Positions 34,812 through 42,265 of a stretch of 60,275 bases of DNA are shown piece after piece. Each line of letters begins with the position of its first letter. Within the stretch, counting starts at the first letter, position 1. This DNA comes from Cupriavidus sp. (GTDB taxonomy: Bacteria > Pseudomonadota > Gammaproteobacteria > Burkholderiales > Burkholderiaceae): positions 1 through 60,275 of the forward strand of contig JAPSLP010000033.1 in the NCBI GenBank assembly GCA_031180665.1, written 5' to 3'. The notes under the pieces are model-generated. The model was not told the DNA's origin, did not search any database, and was given only the letters and a program-made list of their open reading frames with translations. The position numbers and the translations under genes were made by a program.

Positions 34812-35602
34812 TGCGCCACCAGCCGTCGCGCAAAACGGGTGTGCAGGGCCAGCCCGAGAAACAGCAGGGCAAGCACGACGAAGCCCAGGTAGGCCAGGCT
34901 GATATGGGTCTCGCCGTGGTAGCCCGCGAAGTAGCCGCCTCGCATCGATTCGAGGCCATGCACGATGGGATTGAGCAGCAGCCAGTCGCGCACTGGGCGC
35001 GGCACGCTGCCGATCGGATACATCACCGCGGACAGGAAATACAGCGGCGTGAAAGCCAGCTTCACGATCTTGCCGGCCTCCGGCAAGAGCGCGCCCACCA
35101 CCGAAAAGACCAGCGCCATCCCAAGGCCCAGCAGCCACAGCAGTACCGCGGCGACCATCACCTGAATCGGGTCGGCCGGCGCGACGTCAATGCCGAATAG
35201 CGCCAGCCCGCCGAGCAGCGCGAACCAGACGATGGCGTACAGGAATGCTTCGAGCGCGGCCCGAACCAGCACGGTATCGACCGGCCGCACTTGCCGGTAG
35301 GCGAACAGCGCCGCGTTCGCATTGACGGCTTCCATGCCGCGGCCGGCCACGTTGCGGACCAGGAAGAAGCCCCAGACGCCGACCAGGATGAAGACCTCGG
35401 CATTGACGCCGCCGGCCATCAGCCGATGGCGAATCACGCCGAACAACACCATCAGGAAAACCAGGTGCACGGCGGGCTCGAGCAGAATCCATAGCCACGC
35501 GGCCCGGCCGGTCGCCAGGCGCGCGCTGGCCTCGCGCAGGAACAGCGCGCGCCAAACCGATAGCGCTACGGAAAATTCCGAGCGAACGCCCGCCGAACTC
35601 AT
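34808..35602 (-). CDS. kpsM: Capsule ABC exporter permease KpsM
   Basis: 264-aa ABC-2-type permease with six predicted membrane helices. WILLEPAVHLVFLMVLFGVIRHR at the N-terminus and PLYFLSAVMYPIGSVPRPVRDWLLLNPIVHGLESMRGGYFAGYH near the C-terminus are family hallmarks of KpsM/CtrC/BexB. It forms the inner-membrane channel of the group 2 capsule exporter. It overlaps kdsD and kpsT by 4 nt each. Confidence 0.95.
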   Translation of the reverse strand: MSSAGVRSEFSVALSVWRALFLREASARLATGRAAWLWILLEPAVHLVFLMVLFGVIRHRLMAGGVNAEVFILVGVWGFFLVRNVAGRGMEAVNANAALFAYRQVRPVDTVLVRAALEAFLYAIVWFALLGGLALFGIDVAPADPIQVMVAAVLLWLLGLGMALVFSVVGALLPEAGKIVKLAFTPLYFLSAVMYPIGSVPRPVRDWLLLNPIVHGLESMRGGYFAGYHGETHISLAYLGFVVLALLFLGLALHTRFARRLVAQ

Positions 35603-36597
35603 TGCAGGTTGTCGAAGATGTCCAGTACGCCTGCAACGTGGTCTTCGGCATCGAGCACGACCAGTGCGCGCACATTGTGCTCACGCATCAGGTCCTCGGC
35701 ATCCGACAGACGGGCATCCGCTTGGATGGTGATGGGGGTGGCCGTCATGAAGTCGCCCACCGGGTGGCTCAACGCCGTGGCGTCCCGCTCGATCGCGCGG
35801 CGCAGGTCGCCGTCGGTAAAGATGCCGGCGAGCGCCCCGTTATCCAGGACGACGGCAAGACCCAGCCGTCCGCTGGTCATCGCGTCGATGGCCTCGCGCA
35901 GCGGGGCATCGGGCGCGACCACGGGCACCCGCTTGTGCATGACGTCGCGCACGCGCGTCAGCAGCTTGCGGCCCAGGCTGCCGCCCGGGTGGAAGCGCGC
36001 AAAGTCCAGCGGCTTGAAGCCGCGCCGCTTGATCAGCGTGACGGCCAGCGCGTCGCCCAATGCCATGGTCAGCAACGTCGAGGTGGTCGGCGCCAGGTTG
36101 TTCGGGCACACCTCGCGCTCCATCGGCAAATGCAGGAAGACGGTGCTGTTCCGGGCCAGCGTGCTGTCCTGGCGACCGCTGATGCCGATGATGGCGTTGC
36201 CGAAGTCCTGCAGCGAGGGCAGCAGGCGCAGGATTTCCTCGGTTTCGCCGCTGTTGGAGATCAGCACCACGATGTCGTCGTGGCGGATCACGCCCAGGTC
36301 GCCATGCAGCGCTTCGCCCGGATGCAGGAAATAGCTGGGCGTGCCCGTCGAGCTGAAGGTGGCGGCCATCTTGCGGCCCACCAGCCCGGACTTGCCCATG
36401 CCGCTGATGATGATGCGGCCACGGCAGCGCAGGATCAGATCAATGGCGGTATCGACCTCACGACCCAGCGTATCGGCCAGCGCATGAAGTGCGCCAGCCT
36501 GCTCCAGAATGACCTCCCTGCACATGGCGGCGGCGGACTGCATCTCTGCATGGATGCCGTCCTGCCCCGTCCCTCCCAACCTGACCGCTGTATTCAT
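35599..36597 (-). CDS. kpsF: Arabinose-5-phosphate isomerase KdsD/KpsF (SIS plus two CBS)
   Basis: 332-aa protein with an N-terminal SIS domain (RIIISGMGKSGLVGRKMAATFSSTGTPSYFLHP; SNSGETEEIL) and two C-terminal CBS domains (about 205-330). It converts ribulose-5-phosphate to arabinose-5-phosphate, the first step to Kdo, which forms the capsule linker. It is the first gene of the tightly overlapping kpsF-M-T-E-D operon. As a capsule-locus copy it is probably a paralogue of the housekeeping KdsD. No kpsU gene is present in the window. Confidence 0.93.
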   Translation of the reverse strand: MNTAVRLGGTGQDGIHAEMQSAAAMCREVILEQAGALHALADTLGREVDTAIDLILRCRGRIIISGMGKSGLVGRKMAATFSSTGTPSYFLHPGEALHGDLGVIRHDDIVVLISNSGETEEILRLLPSLQDFGNAIIGISGRQDSTLARNSTVFLHLPMEREVCPNNLAPTTSTLLTMALGDALAVTLIKRRGFKPLDFARFHPGGSLGRKLLTRVRDVMHKRVPVVAPDAPLREAIDAMTSGRLGLAVVLDNGALAGIFTDGDLRRAIERDATALSHPVGDFMTATPITIQADARLSDAEDLMREHNVRALVVLDAEDHVAGVLDIFDNLQ

Positions 36598-36702
36598 TTG
36601 TTACTTTTATTCAAAATTTTGCGCTGTTTTCAGCGCTTGTTTACTTTTCGAAGTCGGCAATGTTAAGGGCAAGGCCACCTGAAAGGCAACAGAAAGTAAC
36701 AA
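36598..36702 (-). promoter_or_regulatory. kps operon upstream region: hairpin and long-spaced inverted repeat
   Basis: An AT-rich patch upstream of kpsF. A perfect GCGCTG-TTTT-CAGCGC hairpin (36621-36636) lies 24 bp before the start codon, in the leader of the transcript. TTGTTACTTT at 36598-36607 is repeated in inverse as AAAGTAACAA at 36693-36702, 10 of 10 bases. These may be regulator sites for capsule expression. The rest of the gap (36703-37031) shows no gene; it carries a GCCGTTCGGCGGC hairpin near 36920. Confidence 0.55.
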
Positions 36703-37031
36703 TTGTCGTTCGCTATCTACATGCCATGTTCAGATAACATCCGCGAAATTTGTGACTTAATAGACTATCTTCGGCAAACCGCCGTCGCCCGCCCCCCTCC
36801 TTTGGTAGGCTCGCCAATATCCGCACGACGTGAAATGTAAAGACGCGAACAGCAGCCTTTGGCATGGCTCTGTTCGCGGCATTCGGCCGTCTCTCGACTG
36901 TGTCGGCTAGCCAACAGACCGCCGTTCGGCGGCTGGCAATACTTCCGCCAAAAGCGCCGCCCATTGCGGCGCGCCGGCGCCAGCGGGGGAACTGCCACCC
37001 GGCCCGGCTCTTACTGCCAGGAAGCCTTGCC

Positions 37032-37403
37032 ATGAAGCCCGATCCCAGATCCTGTGCCGGAGCGGCCAATGCCCGGTCGCCGTTCGAGAGGACCGTGCTG
37101 ACGCGCGGCAAGGCCACCTTGATTACCTATATGGGTGCCGGCGATTCGCATCCGACGCTGGTGCTGTGCCAGGTCGAGCGCCTGCGCGAAAGCGATCTGG
37201 AGCCGCTCGAGAAACTGCAGTCGTTCTGCACCGCGCGCCATGTGCTGTTCGCCGTCGTCGCGCCGGACGAGACGGCGCGCGGCATGGCCGAGACCTTGCA
37301 GCGCTGGGGCATCATGGTGTTCCTGAAGGCGCCGACCGACGAGGAAGTCGAGGCGTTCGTGCGGGTGCAACGATTGATGCGCCATCCGGCGGTGTGGGTG
37401 TAA
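37032..37403 (+). CDS. Small cytoplasmic protein, function unknown (receiver-like C-terminal half)
   Basis: 123-aa protein with no signal peptide or membrane helix. The core (ATLITYMGAG...TLVLCQVERLRESDLEPLEKLQSFCTARHVLFAVVAPDETARGM, then WGIMVFLKAPTDEEVEAFV) looks like an alternating alpha/beta fold; FLKAPTDEEV resembles the end of a degenerate response-regulator receiver, but there is no acidic pocket. The ATG at 37032 follows AGGAAG. It is not clearly linked to its neighbours. A family A repeat lies right after it. Confidence 0.6.
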   Translation: MKPDPRSCAGAANARSPFERTVLTRGKATLITYMGAGDSHPTLVLCQVERLRESDLEPLEKLQSFCTARHVLFAVVAPDETARGMAETLQRWGIMVFLKAPTDEEVEAFVRVQRLMRHPAVWV

Positions 37404-37430
37404 GCGCGTTCCACGGTCAATCGCTCCGGT

Positions 37431-37500
37431 GTCGTTCCCGCGCACGCGGGAACCCAGCGTCCGTGAACGCCACTGGGTCCCCGCTTTCGCGGGACGACAG
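37431..37500. repeat. Dispersed double-hairpin repeat (family A)
   Basis: The clearest copy: GTCGTTCCCGCGCACGCGGG and AACCCAGCGT on the left face the right arm CACTGGGTCCCCGC, then TTTCGCGGGACGACAG. The outer ends GTCGT and ACGAC form an overall inverted repeat of about 70 bp. It lies between two convergent genes. Confidence 0.8.
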
Positions 37501-37523
37501 CCTGGCTGGTGAGCCCGTGCGCG

Positions 37524-38609
37524 TCAGGCCGCCGCCCGGCGTGCACCGCTCTCCAACCCGCCCGTATCCTGACGGATCAGCCAGCCATACAGGTCCCGCG
37601 TGTCCTCGGGCGTCGCCACCAGTTCCACATGGCGCCCCGCATGGCGCGCGCAGGCCGCGGCGTAGAGCCAGCGCAGCGTCGAATAGTCTTCCAGCGCAAA
37701 GCCCACCGAATCGAACAGCGTCACGTCTTCGACCGCGGTGCGGCCCGGCACCTCGCCATTGAGGATCTGCCACAGCTCGATGACCGGGAAGTCCGGCGGC
37801 ATCTGCTGGATCTCTCCTTCGAGCCGCGACTGCGGCTCGTATTCCACCGCGACGCGCGCGCGCCGTAGCAGCGCCGGGTCGAGCTCGGTCTTGCCGGGGC
37901 AATCGCCGCCCACTGCGTTGATATGCACGCCGGGCGCAATCTGTTCGTCGCGCAGGATGGTGGCGCGGGTCTTGTCCGCGGTCACCGTCGAGACGATATG
38001 CGCGCCGGCCAGCGCCTCGTCGATCGACGCCATCGGCAGGATGCGCAGCGCGCCGGTATCGGTCACGCCGGCCAGGTTGCGCTGCAGCTTGGCGGTGGCG
38101 GCCGGGTCCACATCGTAGGCACGGATCTCGCGCACGCCCAGCATCGCGTGGAACGCCAGCACCTGGAATTCGGCCTGCGCGCCGTTGCCGATCAGCGCCA
38201 TCGCGGTGGTGCCGTGCGGCGCCATCGCCTTGGCAGCCAGCGCGGAGGTCGCCGCGGTGCGCAGCGCGGTGGCCAGCGTCATGTCCGCCAGCAGCACCGG
38301 AAAGCCGGTCGACACCTCGGCCAGCGCGCCGAACGCCATCACGGTGGGCATCGCCTGCGCGGCGTTGCGCGGATGGCCGTTGACGTATTTGAACGCGTAC
38401 TGCTCGCCGTCGGTGACCGGCATCAGCTCGATCACGCCGATTGGCGAATGGCTGGCCAGCCGCGCCGACTTCTCGAAGCGGTGCCAGCGCAGGAAGTCCT
38501 GCCGCACGTGCTCGGCGATCTGCCGCAGCGCGGTGGGCACGCCGATGCTGCGCACCAGGGCCGCCACCGCGGTCGCGTCCAGGAAGCGGGTCATCGCGGT
38601 TTCCTTCAT
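37524..38609 (-). CDS. Ornithine cyclodeaminase
   Basis: 361-aa ornithine cyclodeaminase/mu-crystallin family protein. AFKYVNGHPRN (substrate and ring-closure region), TAATSALAAKAMAP, the dinucleotide site ALIGNGAQAEFQ and INAVGGDCPGKTELDP are typical. It turns L-ornithine into L-proline and ammonia with bound NAD+. The ATG at 38609 sits 6 nt after AAGGAG, better than the ATG at 38615, which touches it. It follows the ArgZ-like gene (42-bp gap), giving a likely two-gene arginine/ornithine catabolic operon under the divergent Lrp-type regulator. Confidence 0.92.
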   Translation of the reverse strand: MKETAMTRFLDATAVAALVRSIGVPTALRQIAEHVRQDFLRWHRFEKSARLASHSPIGVIELMPVTDGEQYAFKYVNGHPRNAAQAMPTVMAFGALAEVSTGFPVLLADMTLATALRTAATSALAAKAMAPHGTTAMALIGNGAQAEFQVLAFHAMLGVREIRAYDVDPAATAKLQRNLAGVTDTGALRILPMASIDEALAGAHIVSTVTADKTRATILRDEQIAPGVHINAVGGDCPGKTELDPALLRRARVAVEYEPQSRLEGEIQQMPPDFPVIELWQILNGEVPGRTAVEDVTLFDSVGFALEDYSTLRWLYAAACARHAGRHVELVATPEDTRDLYGWLIRQDTGGLESGARRAAA

Positions 38610-38651
38610 CGTCATCTCCTTGTCCTGATGTCCTGAAGCCGAGTTCGTCGG

Positions 38652-39560
38652 TCAGGCCGCGGCGGCAGTGGCCTGGCCGCCGGCCGCTTCGCCGATCCCC
38701 TGACGCACGCCGCTGCGGCGATCGAGCCGCAGCGTCATGCAATAGGCGCCGCCGCCCGACAGCATGAAGGGAGCGAGATCGACCTCTTCCACCCGATAGC
38801 CGCGCTTGCCCAGCGCGTCGCGCAGGCGCGGGGTGGTGCGGGCCATCACGATGCGGTCGTGCAGATTGACGGCGTTGACGCTGAAATGCCGCAGGTCGTC
38901 GGCGCTGGCCTCGATGCGCTGGCTGGCCGGCAGGCGCGCATGCAGTTCGCGCAGCGAGGCCTCGGTGAAGGCGGGCGGGTAGTACAGGATCTCGCCGCCG
39001 GCGAGCGGGCAGAAGCAGACGTCGAGGTGGTAGCTCTGCTCGGTGGCCAACTCCAGCGCGACCACCTCGCGCCCGAAATACGCGCCGACCGCATCAGCCG
39101 CGCAGCGGGCCGAGCGCGGCCCGAAGCCGGCCCAGAAGTGGCCGCGCACGGCGTCCCAGATGCAGTCGCCCGCGCCCTCCTGGTAGCAGCCGTCGGCCAG
39201 CGTGGCCACCTCGTCGAGCAGGCCGCGCTCGCGCAGCCCGGCGAAGATGCGTGCGAACGGCGCTTCCTCGCCCTGCCGCTGCGGGTAGCGAAAGCGCGCC
39301 AGCAGCGCGCGGCCGTCGAGCACCACCGCGGCATTGGCGGGGAACACCATGTCCGGCAGACCCGGCTCGCCCGCCGCGACCTCGACCGCGAAGCCGCCCG
39401 CTTCCAGCGCTTCGCGCAGTTCGGCGAAGGCGCGCAGCGCGCCGCGATGCATGCCGTGCGGATCGGCGGCCCAGCGCAGCGGGTCCATCCAAGGATTGAT
39501 GCTGTACGACACGTCGTAGTGGGTCGGCTCGACCAGCAGGATGGTGGGTTGAGTGATCAC
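38652..39560 (-). CDS. ArgZ-type arginine dihydrolase-like protein (amidinotransferase/DDAH superfamily)
   Basis: 302-aa guanidine-modifying enzyme. YDVSYSINPWMD, LPDMVFPANAAVVLDG, RYPQRQGEEAPF, EQSYHLDVCFCPL and LSGGGAYCMTLRLD follow the N-terminal domain of cyanobacterial ArgZ/AgrE. The expected active-site residues are N22, N76, E128, H178, D180 and C274. ArgZ turns arginine into ornithine, CO2 and two NH3. Starts at GTG 39560 after AAGGAG; the longer frame upstream has no ribosome site. Pairing with ornithine cyclodeaminase supports an arginine-ornithine-proline route. A dimethylargininase or arginine deiminase is the alternative. Confidence 0.8.
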   Translation of the reverse strand: MITQPTILLVEPTHYDVSYSINPWMDPLRWAADPHGMHRGALRAFAELREALEAGGFAVEVAAGEPGLPDMVFPANAAVVLDGRALLARFRYPQRQGEEAPFARIFAGLRERGLLDEVATLADGCYQEGAGDCIWDAVRGHFWAGFGPRSARCAADAVGAYFGREVVALELATEQSYHLDVCFCPLAGGEILYYPPAFTEASLRELHARLPASQRIEASADDLRHFSVNAVNLHDRIVMARTTPRLRDALGKRGYRVEEVDLAPFMLSGGGAYCMTLRLDRRSGVRQGIGEAAGGQATAAAA

Positions 39561-39719
39561 GCCGCGCTCCTTCCGATTCGGGTTGCTGTCAAAATGGATT
39601 GTGGTGCACACCGCGGCGAGCGGATAGCGCACAAACTGCGCAAAAAGCGCGGTCGCTATGACAGAATGCCGGCGTGAGCTGGCGTTTTGCCAAGCCATCC
39701 GCCGCGAGACCTGCGAGCC

Positions 39720-40142
39720 ATGGACGATATCGACCGTCAACTGCTGGCACTGCTGCGCGACAACGCGCGTACGCCGACCACCGCGCTGGCCAAGGCGCTG
39801 CGGCTCTCGCGCGCGACCGTGCAGAACCGGATCGACAAGCTGCAGGAGGCCGGCGTGATCGTCGGCTATACCGTGCGGCTCAAGCCCGAAGCCGAGCCCC
39901 ACCGCATCCGCGCGCTGGCGACCATCGCGGTGGAAGGCAACCGCATCGGCAAGGTGTTGCAGGCGCTGCGCGGCGAGCCCAACGTGCAGACGCTGCATAC
40001 GACCAACGGGCGCTGGGACATCATCGCGGAGCTGCGCGCCGACACGCTGGAGGCGTTCGACCGGACGCTGGACCGGATCCGTCTGATCGAGGGGATTGCG
40101 GCGACGGAGACGAGCATCCTGTTGTCGACTTACAAGCTTTGA
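39720..40142 (+). CDS. Lrp/AsnC-family transcriptional regulator
   Basis: 140-aa regulator: N-terminal helix-turn-helix (IDRQLLALLRDNARTPTTALAKAL, SRATVQNRIDKLQEAGVIVGY) and a C-terminal RAM ligand domain (ALATIAVEGNRIGKVLQAL, TTNGRWDIIAELRADT). Divergent from the arginine dihydrolase-like gene with a 159-bp gap, the standard place for an amino-acid-responsive regulator. Arginine or ornithine is the likely effector (inference). A 62-bp repeat array follows. Confidence 0.92.
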   Translation: MDDIDRQLLALLRDNARTPTTALAKALRLSRATVQNRIDKLQEAGVIVGYTVRLKPEAEPHRIRALATIAVEGNRIGKVLQALRGEPNVQTLHTTNGRWDIIAELRADTLEAFDRTLDRIRLIEGIAATETSILLSTYKL

Positions 40143-40196
40143 GGGCAATCGAAGGTCGATGGGATGGCGATTGCAGTTGCCCTCTCCCCCGCCCCT

Positions 40197-40600
40197 CTCC
40201 CGCTCGCGGGAGAGGGGAGAGAACCGTAGGGCCGTCAGGACGCTGGAGCGACTCCCGTCACCCGTCTCCCGCTCGCGGGAGAGGGAAGAGAACCGTAGAG
40301 CCGTCAGGACGCTGAAGCGACTCCCGTCTCCCGCTCGCGGGAGAGGCGAGAGAACCGTAGAGCCGTCAGGACGCTGGAGCGACTCCCGTCTCCCGCTTGC
40401 GGGAGAGGAGAGAGAACCGTCGGGTCGTCAGGACGCTGGAGCGACTCCCGTCTTCCGCTTGCGGGAGAGGAGAGAGAACAGCAGGGCCGTCAGGACGCTG
40501 GGGCGACTCTGGTCTTCACCTCGCGGGAGAGGGAGAGAAGACCGGAGGGCAATAGCGAGCCGCTCTGGAACTCCCCTCTCCCGCTCGCGGGAGAGGGGCT
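40197..40600. repeat. Tandem array of about seven 62-bp hairpin units (family B)
   Basis: Units begin at about 40197, 40266, 40328, 40390, 40452, 40514 and 40578, so spacing is 69, 62, 62, 62, 62 and 64 bp. Each has the palindrome CTCCCGCTCGCGGGAG or a variant, then GAGAGAACCGTAG, GCCGTCAGGACGCTG and GAGCGACTCCCGT. Copies diverge by a few bases, most at the right end. It lies in the 590-bp gap between the Lrp-type gene and the pqi cluster. The rest of the gap shows no gene. Confidence 0.93.
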
Positions 40601-40732
40601 GGGGGAGAGGGCCAGGCGGTCGCCATCCCACCGGCGCCCGCCACGAACCCGTGCTCCCAAAGCCACATCCCCAAAATCCGATATATTCATGTGTTTCCCG
40701 CCCCCAAGGCGGGCAGTAGGAGATCTGTTCGA

Positions 40733-41422
40733 ATGACGTCCGGCAATCCGGTTGAGAAGTCGATGGAGCGGGTCCCGCCGGGCCCTGCCGTCACCGACCG
40801 CGCGGAGCTGGACCGGCTGGTGGCCTGCGAGTATTGCGACGCGGTCTACCGCCGCATGGTTCTCGGCCCCGGCGAGCGGGCGCAGTGCCTGCGCTGCGGC
40901 GGCGAGCTGTACCACGAGAGCCAGCGCGCCTATCGGCGCCTGCTGCCGCTGGTGCTGACCGCGCTGATCCTGTTCATCGTGTCGAACGCCTATCCCATCG
41001 TCGAGATGGACCTGCAGGGTGTGCGCACGCGCACCACGCTATGGGGCGCGGTGCAGGCGCTGCAAGCCGACAACATGACGCTGGTGGCGCTGCTGGTCTT
41101 CGCCACCACCATCGTGTTCCCGCTGGCCGAGATGCTGATGATGGCCTATCTGCTGGTGCCGCTGGCCCGCGGCAGCGTCCCCCCGGGGTTCGAGCGCATC
41201 ATGCGCGGCATCCGCCAGACCCGCCCGTGGGGCATGATCGAAGTGTTCATGATGGGCGTGCTGGTCACGCTGGTGAAACTGTCGACGATGGCCCAGGTGC
41301 TGCCGGGCATCGCGCTGTGGTCGTTCGGCGCGCTGGTGATCGTGCTGGCGACGATGCTGACCTACGATCCGCGCGACCTGTGGCGCCATGCCGAGCGGCG
41401 CCAGGAGGCCGGCCAGCGATGA
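40733..41422 (+). CDS. pqiA: PqiA/LetA-like membrane protein, N-terminal half type
   Basis: 229-aa protein matching the first half of E. coli PqiA. A zinc-ribbon with two C-x2-C pairs (CEYCDAVY and CLRCGGEL, about residues 32-60) is followed by four membrane helices (LVLTALILFIVSNAYPIVEMDLQG onward; PWGMIEVFMMGVLVTLVKL). PqiA is thought to deliver lipids at the inner membrane to PqiB. The ATG at 40733 follows AGGAG at about 11 nt. The next gene starts inside its stop codon (ATGA). Confidence 0.88.
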   Translation: MTSGNPVEKSMERVPPGPAVTDRAELDRLVACEYCDAVYRRMVLGPGERAQCLRCGGELYHESQRAYRRLLPLVLTALILFIVSNAYPIVEMDLQGVRTRTTLWGAVQALQADNMTLVALLVFATTIVFPLAEMLMMAYLLVPLARGSVPPGFERIMRGIRQTRPWGMIEVFMMGVLVTLVKLSTMAQVLPGIALWSFGALVIVLATMLTYDPRDLWRHAERRQEAGQR

Positions 41423-42198
41423 GCCCCGCCGATCCCAAACCCTCGGCGCGCCATCGCGCGCTGCGGCGCTCGCGCGAGGTCGTCGCCGGCGTGGTGCAGG
41501 AGCTCGCAGACGACGACGAACGCACGCCGCTGCCGCAGGTGCCTACCGCCACGTCGATGGGTCTGCTGTCCTGCCACGCCTGCGACGCGCTCAGTCCGCT
41601 GGACCAGGAAGGGCAGCCGTGCCGCCGCTGCGGCGCAACGCTGCACCATCGCAAGCCGGCAAGCCTGTCGCGCACCTGGGCCTTTTTGCTGGCGGCCTAC
41701 ATTCTGTACATTCCGGCCAACGTGCTGCCGATCATGATCACCCGCTCGATCCTGGGCACGCAGGAGGACACGATCCTGTCGGGGATCATCTATCTGTGGT
41801 TGTCGGGCTCGCACATGCTCGCCATCGTGGTGCTGATCGCCAGCATCGTGGTGCCGCTGCTCAAGATGATGATCCTGACCTTCCTGCTGCTGTCGGTGCA
41901 TCTGCGCTCGACCTGGCGGCTGCGGCAGCAGACCAAGCTGTACGGACTGGTCGAGCTGATCGGCCGCTGGTCGATGCTCGATATCTTCGTGGTGGCGCTG
42001 CTTGCCTCGCTGGTACGCGCCGGCGCGCTGGCGCAGGTCGACCCGGGCACCGGTGCAGCGGCGTTCGGCATGGTCGTGGTGCTGACCATGCTGGCCTCGC
42101 TGTCGTTCGACCCGCGCCTGCTGTGGGATGCGCACGACCACGCGGAACTGAAGGCGCCCGCCGGTGCCGGCCCCGCTGCGGCGCCGGCCGACCACTGA
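41419..42198 (+). CDS. pqiA: PqiA/LetA-like membrane protein, C-terminal half type
   Basis: 259-aa protein matching the second half of E. coli PqiA: zinc-ribbon CHACDALS / CRRCGATL (about 54-80), membrane segments starting LLAAYILYIPANVLPIMITRSILG, and the conserved ELIGRWSMLDIFVVALLASLVRAG and LASLSFDPRLLWD. It overlaps the previous gene by 4 nt. In E. coli both halves are one 417-aa protein, so here PqiA is split in two. A proline/alanine-rich C-terminal tail is present. Confidence 0.9.
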   Translation: MSPADPKPSARHRALRRSREVVAGVVQELADDDERTPLPQVPTATSMGLLSCHACDALSPLDQEGQPCRRCGATLHHRKPASLSRTWAFLLAAYILYIPANVLPIMITRSILGTQEDTILSGIIYLWLSGSHMLAIVVLIASIVVPLLKMMILTFLLLSVHLRSTWRLRQQTKLYGLVELIGRWSMLDIFVVALLASLVRAGALAQVDPGTGAAAFGMVVVLTMLASLSFDPRLLWDAHDHAELKAPAGAGPAAAPADH

Positions 42199-42265
42199 GC
42201 CGCGGACACAGACACCGAATCCCGATACCGAACACCGAACACCGACGTACGCTGGACTTTTATCG

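Noticed and set aside
40197..40600. CRISPR array
   Set aside because: The whole 62-bp unit repeats, with no unique spacers between short repeats, and no cas genes are near.
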